DNA from: Candidatus Thiovulum imperiosus
GTDB taxonomy: Bacteria; Campylobacterota; Campylobacteria; Campylobacterales; Thiovulaceae
Direction: 5' to 3'
NCBI GenBank assembly: GCA_024281175.1
Contig: JAMJTW010000031.1
Location: forward strand, 84,100 to 148,099
Length of the DNA: 64,000 nucleotides
Below are positions 26,046 to 33,821 of the stretch, in pieces. Within the stretch, counting starts at the first letter, position 1. Each line of letters opens with the position of its first letter. Position numbers and translations under genes: made by a program. A model generated the notes under the pieces. The model saw only the letters and a list, made by a program, of their open reading frames with translations, was not told the origin of the DNA and made no database searches.

Positions 26046-27265
26046 TGGAGATAAAAGAGAAGCCAACTTATAAAAATCGTCTCTCCTCTGTTTTGAGAAA
26101 TTGGCTTCCGATTCTTCAAGCGAATTTAAGTGAACTAGAAGATAGTCTGAAGAAATATAGAGAAGAGAATCCATTTCTTGAAATTCATTCAGGATTTGAA
26201 AACTCTTTTTCGAACTTTGCAGAGAATCGAGACTTAGAAAATTTTGCATCGAACAAGTCTCTCTACTCGACTCTATTAGAGCAGATAGTATCACCACTTT
26301 TCCCGACACCATTTTCAAGAGAAGTTGCAAAAAAGATAGTGGAAGATATAGATGAGAATGGTTATTTTAGTGGTGACCTTGAAGGTATGGCTTATGAGTT
26401 TGAAAAGAGTTTAGATGAGGTAGAAGAGATAAGAGGTCGGTTCAAATATTTAGAGCCGAGTGGGGTTGGTGCTTTAAATATGGTTGAGTCTCTTCTTTTT
26501 CAATTGGAAACTTCAAACTTAGATGATGAGGTTTATGAACTATCTGTAAAAATTGTTCAAGATTTGGAAAATATCCATAAATTCAAAAATATAGAGGGTT
26601 TTGAAAAGGCAGCAAAAACTATTCGCCATCTTCAAATACCTCCAGCAGTAGAGTTTTTTGAAGAGTCTCAAAAAATTGTTCCAGATTTATATATTATAAA
26701 TGATGGTGGTTTTAAAATCTTTGGCAATGAATCTCACTATCCAAAAATTGAGATAAATAGAGATTTAGAAAATTTGGATAGTGAGTTTGTTTCTCAGAAA
26801 TTGCAAGAGGCAAAACTTCTGATTGATGCTGTTCAGATGAGAAAAGCTACTCTCTATAAAATAGGAGTTATGCTTTTAGAGTATCAATATGACTTTTTTA
26901 TGGGAGGTGAAATCAAACCTCTAACTTTGCAAGTTCTTGCAGATGAGTTTGGACACAACATATCTACTATAAGTCGTGCTGTTTCTAACAAATATATTCA
27001 GTGTAATAGAGGAGTCTATCCAATGAAATTTTTCTTCTCAGCTGAAGTTGATGATGGAATTAGTAATAATTCAATTCGAAATAGAATTTCTGAAATTATT
27101 TCAAAAGAGAATAAAAACTCTCCACTCTCAGATGAAAAAATATTGCACAAAGTTCGAGAGCAGTTTGGAGATTTAAAACTTGTTCGACGAACAGTCACTA
27201 AATATAGAAAACAGCTTGGAATTCCAACTTCAAGTCAGAGAAAGAAGCTCTACTCTCTTAAATAA
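26045..27265 (+). CDS. rpoN: RNA polymerase sigma-54 factor
   Basis: Sigma-54 of 406 residues. The N-terminal activator-interacting region is short (LRNWLPILQANLSELEDSL, with ENPFLEIHS), the core-binding region spans the middle, the helix-turn-helix is at NISTISRAVSNKYIQC near residue 312, and the RpoN box reads RRTVTKYRKQLGIPTS near the C terminus. In Campylobacterota it controls class II flagellar genes. It needs an AAA+ activator, none of which is in the window. Its 3' end overlaps the convergent NYN gene by eight bases. Confidence 0.95.
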   Translation: MEIKEKPTYKNRLSSVLRNWLPILQANLSELEDSLKKYREENPFLEIHSGFENSFSNFAENRDLENFASNKSLYSTLLEQIVSPLFPTPFSREVAKKIVEDIDENGYFSGDLEGMAYEFEKSLDEVEEIRGRFKYLEPSGVGALNMVESLLFQLETSNLDDEVYELSVKIVQDLENIHKFKNIEGFEKAAKTIRHLQIPPAVEFFEESQKIVPDLYIINDGGFKIFGNESHYPKIEINRDLENLDSEFVSQKLQEAKLLIDAVQMRKATLYKIGVMLLEYQYDFFMGGEIKPLTLQVLADEFGHNISTISRAVSNKYIQCNRGVYPMKFFFSAEVDDGISNNSIRNRISEIISKENKNSPLSDEKILHKVREQFGDLKLVRRTVTKYRKQLGIPTSSQRKKLYSLK

Positions 27266-28517
27266 CACCATTTTCAAAAATATCTAACAAGATATCATTT
27301 TTTACATCACCTAAATAGTCTCGTACTTTCTCTTCAGAAATAGTTTTCACTCTATTTTCAACTTCTGAAATAGGCATATCCATTACCATAAGTTGGTTCT
27401 CTTCTAAGTTATCTCCAAGTCCAACTTTCTCTAAGATGTTTAGAGAGATAGAGGAGATGATAAAGTATTTCACATATTGAATATCATTCTCTTTTTCAAA
27501 ATAGGAGATGAGGTCTTTATAACTTTTTGTTGGCGTTTCTCTACCAAAATCAAAGAGCTTTTCCGCATTTTCTTTAAAATTTTGTATAGATTTGTATCTT
27601 AAAAATGGCTGTGTATTTCCAATAATATCTTTATAGTTTTGAATAGAGTGTATCTCTCTCTCATCGAGATATCCGACATCTTTAAATCCTGCAATTGAGA
27701 CATTTCGATAAGCAATTCTATATTCAGATGGTGCTTTTAAAAGAAGTTTCAAACCTGTAAAACTTGTAAAATATCTTAAGAAATCTACAAACTTTACAAA
27801 ACCACTACTTTTTGTCTCAAATCCAATTAGAAAGTGGTCAAGAGCCTGTTTTACAATAGAGATATTCATACCCTCTTCTCTAAAAAGGGATTTTGCTTCT
27901 GGAACTTTCTGAATATCATCAAAAAGTGCCAAGACACTCTCTCTTACAGAGTTTCTACTGTTTCCAGCTTCTCTCTTTTCAAAATATTTAGAGAGTCCCT
28001 TTAAAACAGGGTCTTTAAGTTCAATACTCTTTTTCTGAACTTCAACTATTGGCTCTTCTACAAAAATAAAATCATCACAAGCAACTTTAAAAATGTTATT
28101 TGTTGTCTTCTTATAGGCGACACCAATCACATTTTTACTATAACTGCGAACCCTTTTTGCAAGAGCTGAGAATGCACCATCACCTGAAACTATTATATAC
28201 TGCTCAATATTCTCTTTTAAAAAGAGAGTCTCCATCACATCTATCACAAGTTGGATATCTGAAGCGTTTTTTCGGTTTCCTTTTCCAAAACCAAACATCT
28301 GAATAGGCTCAATTCCTAAATCTACAATATCACCTTTCATCTTATTTAGACGAAAGTTACTCCAGTCAGCATATGCTTTCTGAATAGCTATCTTGCCAAT
28401 AAATTTACTCTTTTCGATTTCATAAAATATCTCTTTTAAAGAGATATTTTCAATCGCCTGTTGGTCACCATATCCACCTATCAAATTTTCAATATCATAA
28501 AATATAGCAGTTATCAT
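27258..28517 (-). CDS. NYN-domain (LabA-like) putative RNase with LOTUS-like C-terminal region
   Basis: The 419-residue protein has an N-terminal NYN/PIN-like nuclease fold with conserved acidic residues in FYDIENLIGG, ASDIQLVIDVME and YIIVSGDGAFSALAKRVR (about residues 8, 86 and 110). A segment near residues 215-260 (ISIVKQALDHFLIGF, then GFVKFVDFLRYF) resembles an OST-HTH/LOTUS RNA-binding domain. It is probably an RNA-processing or RNA-decay nuclease. Its ATG overlaps the stop of the hendecad-repeat gene as TAATG, so the two products are likely made together. Confidence 0.75.
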   Translation of the reverse strand: MITAIFYDIENLIGGYGDQQAIENISLKEIFYEIEKSKFIGKIAIQKAYADWSNFRLNKMKGDIVDLGIEPIQMFGFGKGNRKNASDIQLVIDVMETLFLKENIEQYIIVSGDGAFSALAKRVRSYSKNVIGVAYKKTTNNIFKVACDDFIFVEEPIVEVQKKSIELKDPVLKGLSKYFEKREAGNSRNSVRESVLALFDDIQKVPEAKSLFREEGMNISIVKQALDHFLIGFETKSSGFVKFVDFLRYFTSFTGLKLLLKAPSEYRIAYRNVSIAGFKDVGYLDEREIHSIQNYKDIIGNTQPFLRYKSIQNFKENAEKLFDFGRETPTKSYKDLISYFEKENDIQYVKYFIISSISLNILEKVGLGDNLEENQLMVMDMPISEVENRVKTISEEKVRDYLGDVKNDILLDIFENGVI

Positions 28518-29470
28518 TACTCTCTCCCAATCTTATCAAGCGCTGAAATAGTAACTTTTCTCAACTCAACTTGCTGTTTTAAAGTCTCTAAATCATACTC
28601 ATGATTTTTCTCTATTATCTCTTTTGTAATTTCGGATATTATCTCAAGATGCTTATCAGCCGTTTTCAAAGGTTCAAACTCTTTATCAAGAAGAAGGTGT
28701 AGTGATTTCAAAACTGTTTCTGAAAGATGTTTCATAGTGCCATCAATTAGAAGACCAAAATTTTGAATTACCATTGCTGTTTGAAGAATAATATGTTCTG
28801 TGTGAACAATTCTATCACTCATCTCACCTATTCTATCAGCCATCAATCCAATTTCAGAAGCCATCCAGAGAACTCTGTTTGCCATCTCACCAACCTCTTC
28901 ACCTTTAGAAGCAAACTCATAACCATATTGCATTCCTTTAGAAGCAAACTTATAACCATAATCCATTCCTTTAGAAGCAAAGTTATAAGCATCTTTTCCC
29001 ATACTGGAAGCGAAATTGAAAGCGTCATCTTCTGTTTTCATAGCAAAGTTATAAGCGTTATCTCCCATATTGGAAGCAAACTTGTAGCTATTATCTCCTG
29101 TTTTCACAGCAAATTTATAAGCTAAATCTTTTATCTCTATAAATTTTGAGAATACATTTAGAAACTTCTCTATTTTATCTAAATCGCCACTTTTGGAGAC
29201 CTCATCAGCTAACTCTGAAACTCTATTTTCTAATTTCAAATAGATATTTTCCATACTCTCTCTACTTTCAAGAGTATCGAGAATGTCCACTATACTTTCG
29301 TCTTGTAATATATAACCAAGTTTTAAAAGACCACTTCTACTAAAAAAAATAGAACCACCCTCTTTAGTAAAATCTTTTTTCTCTGATAATTTATCTCTAT
29401 TTTTATGGAAATCTTCTTCTATATCCCGTTTAGATAGTCGGGCAACTCTCTCTAAGGGAATTAAGGACAA
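28517..29470 (-). CDS. Uncharacterised hendecad-repeat protein
   Basis: I do not recognise this 317-residue protein. Residues 117-193 are seven consecutive 11-residue units of the form A/G-Y/F-x-F-A-S-x-x-x-D-x, for example AYNFASKGMDY and GYKFASKGMQY. These continue into a degenerate MA-x-R-I-G-x-M series (LMADRIGEMSDRI). An 11-residue periodicity with small and aromatic residues suggests a right-handed or amphipathic helical rod that could assemble or lie on a membrane. There is no signal peptide or membrane helix. TTG at 29470 is chosen from the AGGA upstream. It is the first gene of an operon with the NYN nuclease. Confidence 0.7.
   Translation of the reverse strand: MSLIPLERVARLSKRDIEEDFHKNRDKLSEKKDFTKEGGSIFFSRSGLLKLGYILQDESIVDILDTLESRESMENIYLKLENRVSELADEVSKSGDLDKIEKFLNVFSKFIEIKDLAYKFAVKTGDNSYKFASNMGDNAYNFAMKTEDDAFNFASSMGKDAYNFASKGMDYGYKFASKGMQYGYEFASKGEEVGEMANRVLWMASEIGLMADRIGEMSDRIVHTEHIILQTAMVIQNFGLLIDGTMKHLSETVLKSLHLLLDKEFEPLKTADKHLEIISEITKEIIEKNHEYDLETLKQQVELRKVTISALDKIGRE
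28892..29122 (-). repeat. Seven 33-bp tandem units coding the hendecad repeat
   Basis: Minus-strand units run from 29122 down to 28892. They are similar at the base level (for example repeats of GAAGCAAACTTATAACC on the plus strand) but not identical, so this is an older expansion under protein-level selection. Confidence 0.75.
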
Positions 29471-29482
29471 TATTTTTCCTAT

Positions 29483-29509
29483 AAAAGAGGAAAAGAGCTT
29501 TCCTCTCTT
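29483..29509 (-). terminator. Intrinsic terminator of rpsF-ssb-rpsR
   Basis: An 11-bp stem AAAAGAGGAAA/TTTCCTCTTTT with a five-base loop, directly after the rpsR stop on the minus strand, with U-rich arms on both sides. The downstream hendecad gene starts 13 bases further on, so its transcription may depend on readthrough. Confidence 0.75.
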
Positions 29510-29514
29510 TTTAT

Positions 29515-29784
29515 CTACTTCTTATCGTAAGGTTCGTAAGATGTTAGAACTACACTTTTTCTATCCACAACATAAGGAACAAGTGCTATCTGTCTTGCTT
29601 TCTTAATTGCATCTGCAACCATGTCTTGATGTCGCTTACAGTTTCCTGTTAATCTTCTAGGCATGATTTTGTATCTCTCTGAAAGAGAGTGTTTGTAAGA
29701 GTCTACATCTTTGTAATCGATAAACTCAACTTTCTCAGCACAATATTTGCAATATCTTTTTTTAAATTTTCTCTTTTCTGCCAT
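29515..29784 (-). CDS. rpsR: Ribosomal protein S18
   Basis: An 89-residue S18 with [20 protein letters not shown] at the N terminus, where two Cys form the zinc-ribbon-like start of C+ S18, and the rRNA-binding [20 protein letters not shown] in the middle. It is the last gene of the rpsF-ssb-rpsR operon, followed by a strong terminator. S6 and S18 form a heterodimer on the 30S platform, which explains the pairing. Confidence 0.96.
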   Translation of the reverse strand: MAEKRKFKKRYCKYCAEKVEFIDYKDVDSYKHSLSERYKIMPRRLTGNCKRHQDMVADAIKKARQIALVPYVVDRKSVVLTSYEPYDKK

Positions 29785-29800
29785 CTATTTTCCTAAAATT

Positions 29801-30295
29801 CTAAAACGGTATTTGATCGTCCATATCGTTTATATCAACTTCTGGTATTTTATCTTCCCGTTCTTGATGAGAAGATTTAGGGTTATTTTGATAATTTTGG
29901 CTTTGGTTCTGATTTCCCCAATTGGAGTTTCTGTTTTGATTGTTTCGATTGGAATTTTGGTTTCCACTACTACTCTTACTATCTGGAAAAAAGAAACTTT
30001 CAACTACAATAGAGTGTTTACTTCTATTCATTCCATTTTGGTCTTGCCACTGACTGAAGTCAAGCCGTCCTTCAACAAGAATTTTTGAACCTTTCTTAAA
30101 CCATTTTGAAGCAGTTTCAGCAGTTTTCCCAAAAATTGTAATATCGATAAACATTGTCTCATCTCTATATTCACCAGACACTGTTTTCGCTTTGCGATTT
30201 ACTGCAAGACTACTTTTTCCAATAGCAAAATCATTTTGTGAATATCTAACCTCTATATCTTTAGTCAAATGACCAAGTAAAATAACCCTATTCAT
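29801..30295 (-). CDS. ssb: Single-stranded DNA-binding protein
   Basis: SSB of 164 residues with an N-terminal OB fold (MNRVILLGHLTKDIEVRYSQ, then FIDITIFGKTAETA and KKGSKILVEGRLDFSQWQDQ), an Asn/Gln-rich linker and the acidic C-terminal tip ending DMDDQIPF that docks partner proteins. It protects single-stranded DNA in replication, repair and recombination. Position between rpsF and rpsR is the standard bacterial arrangement. Confidence 0.96.
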   Translation of the reverse strand: MNRVILLGHLTKDIEVRYSQNDFAIGKSSLAVNRKAKTVSGEYRDETMFIDITIFGKTAETASKWFKKGSKILVEGRLDFSQWQDQNGMNRSKHSIVVESFFFPDSKSSSGNQNSNRNNQNRNSNWGNQNQSQNYQNNPKSSHQEREDKIPEVDINDMDDQIPF

Positions 30296-30298
30296 TTT

Positions 30299-30715
30299 TT
30301 ATCCCTCTTGAGGAACTTCCTCAGCTTTTGTCTCTTCTGTCGCTTCTCTTTTAACTTCAGGTTCTGGTTTCTCTTCAACAACACCATTCACCTTATTTAC
30401 CATTTTTTGAAAAGCGTTTATCATCTTTTTAGACTCATATTTAACTGTTAAAAACTTTAACACATCTTCTGAAATTCTTAAAAGTCTCTCAAGTTCTAAA
30501 ATAGCTGAAGGCTCACTTGTGAAATAGATAACACCATAAAAACCTCTTTTTTGGTTCTCTATCTCATAAGCCAGTGGTTGAGTTCCATTCTCTTGAAATG
30601 CTAAAATCTCTCCACCATTATTAGTAATACTATTTTTGATAACTTCAATTCTGTTTGCCGTCTCTTCTGCTGTAAGAGTTGGCTTTAGAATAAAGACCTG
30701 CTCGTAATGTCTCAA
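30299..30715 (-). CDS. rpsF: Ribosomal protein S6
   Basis: S6 core in the first ~100 residues, beginning MRHYEQVFILKPTLTAEETA, with NQKRGFYGVIYFTSEPSAI and LRISEDVLKFLTVK. A Glu/Lys-rich tail of about 30 residues (VEEKPEPEVKREATEE) extends beyond the common length, as in several Campylobacterota. It is the first gene of the S6-SSB-S18 operon. Confidence 0.95.
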   Translation of the reverse strand: MRHYEQVFILKPTLTAEETANRIEVIKNSITNNGGEILAFQENGTQPLAYEIENQKRGFYGVIYFTSEPSAILELERLLRISEDVLKFLTVKYESKKMINAFQKMVNKVNGVVEEKPEPEVKREATEETKAEEVPQEG

Positions 30716-30774
30716 AAAGACTCCTTATGGATTTTTACCCCTGTTTTGGGCAAGGAAATTGAAAGCGAATTCTA
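30716..30774 (-). promoter_or_regulatory. rpsF operon promoter and leader
   Basis: On the minus strand a TTAGAAT box lies at 30769-30774, then a leader of about 47 bases with a GCCCAAAACAGGGG element that can fold into a CCC/GGG hairpin, then AAGGAG before the ATG. An S6:S18-binding autoregulatory leader is possible, but I cannot show the consensus. Confidence 0.4.
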
Positions 30775-30791
30775 ACACACTTTTTTAAAAT

Positions 30792-31178
30792 TTAGATTGA
30801 GTCAAGAACTCCGTTTATTAGTCCTTTTGCAGGTTCAACACCAAACTCTTTTACAAGTTCAAGAGCTTCATTAATAACTATTGCTTTTTCAGTTCTTTGA
30901 AATTTAATTTCAAAAACTCCAACTCTTAAAATAGATTTTTCAACTCTACCAATTTCATCAAGATTTTTTTCTGTAAGATGTTCAGTAATTGTTGCATCTA
31001 TAAAGTCTAAGTTTTGTATAGTTCCATCAAAAAGTGTGATTGCAAACTCTTTTTGTCGATTTCGTATTTTTCTTTCACTCCAAGTATTCTCTTTTAACTC
31101 TTCTATACCATCTTTTCCAAAACCGTAAGCGTAAAGAAGAGAGACAACACTACTTCTAGCTTGATGAACAGTAGCCAA
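30792..31178 (-). CDS. nusB: Transcription antitermination factor NusB
   Basis: NusB binds boxA RNA with S10 in rRNA antitermination. The 128-residue all-helical protein shows HQARSSVVSLLYAYGFG at the N terminus, IGRVEKSILRVGVFEIKF in the middle and AIVINEALELVKEFG followed by KGLINGVLDSI at the end, all normal NusB signatures. It follows ribH without a gap, the usual ribH-nusB pairing. Confidence 0.94.
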   Translation of the reverse strand: MATVHQARSSVVSLLYAYGFGKDGIEELKENTWSERKIRNRQKEFAITLFDGTIQNLDFIDATITEHLTEKNLDEIGRVEKSILRVGVFEIKFQRTEKAIVINEALELVKEFGVEPAKGLINGVLDSI

Positions 31179-31649
31179 CTACTTCTCCAACTCTGAGTAT
31201 AAGTTCATCATCTCAATAAGTCCAGTCATAGCTTCTCCACCCTTATTTCCAGCTTTACTACCAGCTCTTTCAATAGCTTGTTCAAGAGTATCAGTTGTGA
31301 GAAGTCCGAAAGAGACGGGAACATCATGTTTTAAAGATATAGTTGCGATACCTTTTGTAGCTTCAGCAGAAACATAATCAAAATGTGGTGTTGAACCTCG
31401 AATTACAGCACCAACACAGCAAACAGCATCATATTTTTTGGAGTTAAGAACTCTATTTAAAGCCATTGGTAACTCAAATGCTCCAGGAACAAGAATTAAA
31501 TCTAAATTTTCTCTCTTTCCACCATGTCTTACATAGCTATCTTCAGCACCTTCTACCAATCTATCTGTAATTATATGGTTAAATCGACTAGCAATAATTG
31601 CTACTCTGCTTTCACTATTTACTTGAAAATTTCCCTCTATTTTTCTCAT
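31179..31649 (-). CDS. ribH: 6,7-dimethyl-8-ribityllumazine synthase
   Basis: RibH joins a ribitylamino-pyrimidine with dihydroxybutanone phosphate to give the riboflavin precursor lumazine. The 156-residue protein has [53 protein letters not shown] and [20 protein letters not shown] with [10 protein letters not shown]-type ending, matching the family throughout. Members form 60-subunit capsids or pentamers. nusB follows immediately. Confidence 0.96.
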   Translation of the reverse strand: MRKIEGNFQVNSESRVAIIASRFNHIITDRLVEGAEDSYVRHGGKRENLDLILVPGAFELPMALNRVLNSKKYDAVCCVGAVIRGSTPHFDYVSAEATKGIATISLKHDVPVSFGLLTTDTLEQAIERAGSKAGNKGGEAMTGLIEMMNLYSELEK

Positions 31650-31698
31650 AAGTTTCTCTTTTTTGAGAATTGTATCATCACTTTTTAAATTGGAAATT

Positions 31699-31717
31699 GG
31701 AGAGAGAGCTTCTCTCC
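31699..31717. terminator. Hairpin upstream of ribH
   Basis: A 7-bp perfect stem GGAGAGA/TCTCTCC with a five-base loop, between the rpsB 3' end and the ribH start. With the neighbouring hairpin at 31734-31749 (CTAAAT/ATTTAG) it probably ends rpsB transcription on the minus strand. No U-tract is seen. Confidence 0.5.
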
Positions 31718-31733
31718 GTAAGTTTGGGACTCA

Positions 31734-31749
31734 CTAAATAGTGATTTAG
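31734..31749. terminator. Hairpin directly after rpsB
   Basis: A 6-bp stem CTAAAT/ATTTAG with the loop AGTG, starting four bases downstream of the rpsB stop on the minus strand. Confidence 0.4.
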
Positions 31750-31753
31750 AGTT

Positions 31754-32593
31754 TTACTCTTTTGTTACAGTAGGAATTGCTTCCTCTTTACTCTCTTTTG
31801 GAGTCTCTTCAGTAGATGGTGCAGTTTTCTCTTCGCTCTTTTCAACAGCTTCTGTAATTTCAGCAGATGGAATATTTTCTACAATCTCATCACCACCTTC
31901 GCTATCTTCAGCATTAGCAGTAGCTTTACCTTCAGCAATAGCTTCAGCCACCTCTTTACAGAAAAGATTGATTGAACGAATAGCATCATCATTTCCAGGA
32001 ATTGGGTAGTCGATAACATCTGGGTCACAGTTTGTATCTAACGGTGCAATTACAGGAATTCCTAAAGAACGAGCCTCTTCAACAGCAATTTTCTCTCTAA
32101 CAGCATCAACAACAAAAAGCATATCTGGAAGCTCTTTCATATTTCGTATACCACCAAGATAAGCAATAAGTTTATCTTTTCTTCTACTATGAGTTAGTTT
32201 CTCTTTTTTTGTAAGCATGTCCATTTGACCGCTCTCTTCCATCGCTTCAATACTTTCAAGTCTCTTTATTGATTGCTTGATTGTTGAGAAATTTGTAAGC
32301 ATTCCACCTAACCATCTATTGTTTACATAAGGCATTCCACTCTGCTCTGCCCACTCGGCAATTGAAGCTCTAGCCTGTTTTTTTGTTCCAACAAATAGAA
32401 TTGTTTTTCCCTCTGCTGAAGCGTCTTTGATGATATTGTAAGTGTATCGGAAATATCGTAGAGTTTTCTGTAAATCGATGATATAGATATTCTTTCGAAC
32501 TCCAAAGATATATTTTTTCATCTTTGGATTCCATCTTCGAGTTTGATGTCCGAAATGAACTCCAGATTCTAAAAGGTCTTTAATTGTAACCAA
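31754..32593 (-). CDS. rpsB: Ribosomal protein S2
   Basis: S2 core over about 225 residues: [59 protein letters not shown] and [25 protein letters not shown] Glu/Ser/Thr-rich C-terminal tail of about 50 residues follows, which is longer than the family's usual end. Unlike in many bacteria tsf does not follow directly; hairpins and ribH do. The 5' leader is long and structured. Confidence 0.96.
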   Translation of the reverse strand: MVTIKDLLESGVHFGHQTRRWNPKMKKYIFGVRKNIYIIDLQKTLRYFRYTYNIIKDASAEGKTILFVGTKKQARASIAEWAEQSGMPYVNNRWLGGMLTNFSTIKQSIKRLESIEAMEESGQMDMLTKKEKLTHSRRKDKLIAYLGGIRNMKELPDMLFVVDAVREKIAVEEARSLGIPVIAPLDTNCDPDVIDYPIPGNDDAIRSINLFCKEVAEAIAEGKATANAEDSEGGDEIVENIPSAEITEAVEKSEEKTAPSTEETPKESKEEAIPTVTKE

Positions 32594-32695
32594 ATGTTGT
32601 CTCCTAAAATAAGTTTTCTCTAAAGGTAGCCACTACAAAAATTTGCAACCTATCAGGATTGCTACCATGATAACTTTTTTGTGGGCGGAATTATA
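32594..32695 (-). promoter_or_regulatory. rpsB promoter and structured leader
   Basis: On the minus strand TATAAT lies at 32690-32695, giving a leader of about 90 bases. The leader has a GGTAGC/GCTACC stem (plus coordinates 32625-32630 with 32661-32666) and an inner GCAACC/GGATTGC alternative, then AGGAG before the ATG. Structured rpsB leaders that bind S2 are known in other bacteria; the consensus was not tested here. Confidence 0.5.
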
Positions 32696-32718
32696 TCTAT
32701 TTCAATCCATAAATGGAA

Positions 32719-32748
32719 ATTCCCACTCTGATATACTCAGAGGGAAAT
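32719..32748 (-). terminator. Terminator after folE
   Basis: Arms ATTCCC-A-CTCTGA and TCAGAG-GGAAAT form a 12-bp stem with one bulge and the loop TATAC, immediately after the folE stop on the minus strand and just upstream of the rpsB promoter. Confidence 0.65.
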
Positions 32749-32750
32749 AT

Positions 32751-33302
32751 TTAGATTTGTGAAAGAAACTCTTTTTTAACTTCTTTATCTAAAAATGCAC
32801 CTCGATAAGATGAAGTAGTAGTTTGACTTCCACACTTTTCAACTCCTCGCATCTCCATGCACATATGTCTTGCTGTTACAACAACACCAACACCTTTAGG
32901 AGAGATGGAGTTATCAATTGCATTTGCTATCTGTTCTGTCATATTCTCTTGTATCTGAAGACGCCGTGCAAAAACATCAACAACTCTAGGTAGTTTACTA
33001 AGTCCAGTAACCTTTCCATTTGGAATGTATCCAATAGATGCTTTTCCAATTATAGGTAACATATGGTGTTCACACATAGAGTAGAACTCTATCTCTTTGA
33101 CAACAACCATTTCACTGTTGCTTGTTTCAAACATAGCAGATTTTAAAATTTTTTCAGCATCTTTATCATATCCACCAAACAGATGTTTAAAGGCTTTTGC
33201 TACTCGATAAGGGGTCTTTTCTAACCCCTCTCGATTTCTGTCTTCTCCAATAGCTTCTAAAATATTTGAAACAGAATTTTCTATAATTTCTCTATTATCC
33301 AT
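32751..33302 (-). CDS. folE: GTP cyclohydrolase I
   Basis: FolE opens GTP to dihydroneopterin triphosphate, the first step to tetrahydrofolate. The 183 residues include [20 protein letters not shown] (zinc ligands Cys and His), [20 protein letters not shown] and the later Cys in [13 protein letters not shown]. Length and order are standard. It follows the ankyrin gene by six bases and is probably cotranscribed with it. Confidence 0.96.
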   Translation of the reverse strand: MDNREIIENSVSNILEAIGEDRNREGLEKTPYRVAKAFKHLFGGYDKDAEKILKSAMFETSNSEMVVVKEIEFYSMCEHHMLPIIGKASIGYIPNGKVTGLSKLPRVVDVFARRLQIQENMTEQIANAIDNSISPKGVGVVVTARHMCMEMRGVEKCGSQTTTSSYRGAFLDKEVKKEFLSQI

Positions 33303-33308
33303 AATATC

Positions 33309-33683
33309 CTAAAGGAAACTTAAGAAATCAAATCTTCCAAATTTATTTGCAAGGGCTTGAGCAGACGCTCCTCTGTGATTGATTAAATCTTTTTTACAAC
33401 CTCTTTCAACTAAAATTTTTCCAAATTCAGCTTTATCATCAACAACTGCTTCCATAAGAGGAGTCCAACCAACACTATCAACAAAGTCTAAATCAGCACC
33501 ATTATCTAATAGATATAGAAAAACTTCCATTTGTCCATATCTAATAGCTATATGTAGTAGAGAAGAACCAAACTCTCCCTGCTCACTGCTGTTTACATCA
33601 AAACCACTTTCAATAGCACTTTTGATAGACTCAATATCACCTTTTTTTATAAAACTTTCAACTTCTGCAAAATTAACAGCCAT
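33309..33683 (-). CDS. Ankyrin-repeat protein
   Basis: The 124 residues form about three ankyrin repeats: KGDIESIKSAIESGFDVNSS, SSLLHIAIRYGQMEVFLYLL with DNGADLDFVDS, and GWTPLMEAVVDDKAEFGKIL. There is no signal peptide, so it is cytoplasmic and presumably binds a protein partner. It precedes folE. Function is unknown. Confidence 0.85.
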   Translation of the reverse strand: MAVNFAEVESFIKKGDIESIKSAIESGFDVNSSEQGEFGSSLLHIAIRYGQMEVFLYLLDNGADLDFVDSVGWTPLMEAVVDDKAEFGKILVERGCKKDLINHRGASAQALANKFGRFDFLSFL

Positions 33684-33785
33684 GTAATCTCTACCCTCGA
33701 AATTTAGTGAAGAGAATTCTATCCAAAACTATTATTGTTTTTTACTTTGAAAATTTTCGTAACTTATAAAATTGAAATTTTCTAA

Positions 33786-33791
33786 TATAAT
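33786..33791 (+). promoter_or_regulatory. -10 box for the 617-residue lipoprotein gene
   Basis: TATAAT in the 138-base divergent gap between the ankyrin and lipoprotein genes, followed 30 bases later by AAAGG and the ATG at 33822. Confidence 0.5.
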
Positions 33792-33821
33792 AAAGAAGTA
33801 AATTTACTATAAAGGTTTAAA

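Noticed and set aside
28763-29125. Plus-strand ORF with regular His/Ser repeats
   Set aside because: It is the antisense reading of the hendecad repeats and has no ribosome site.
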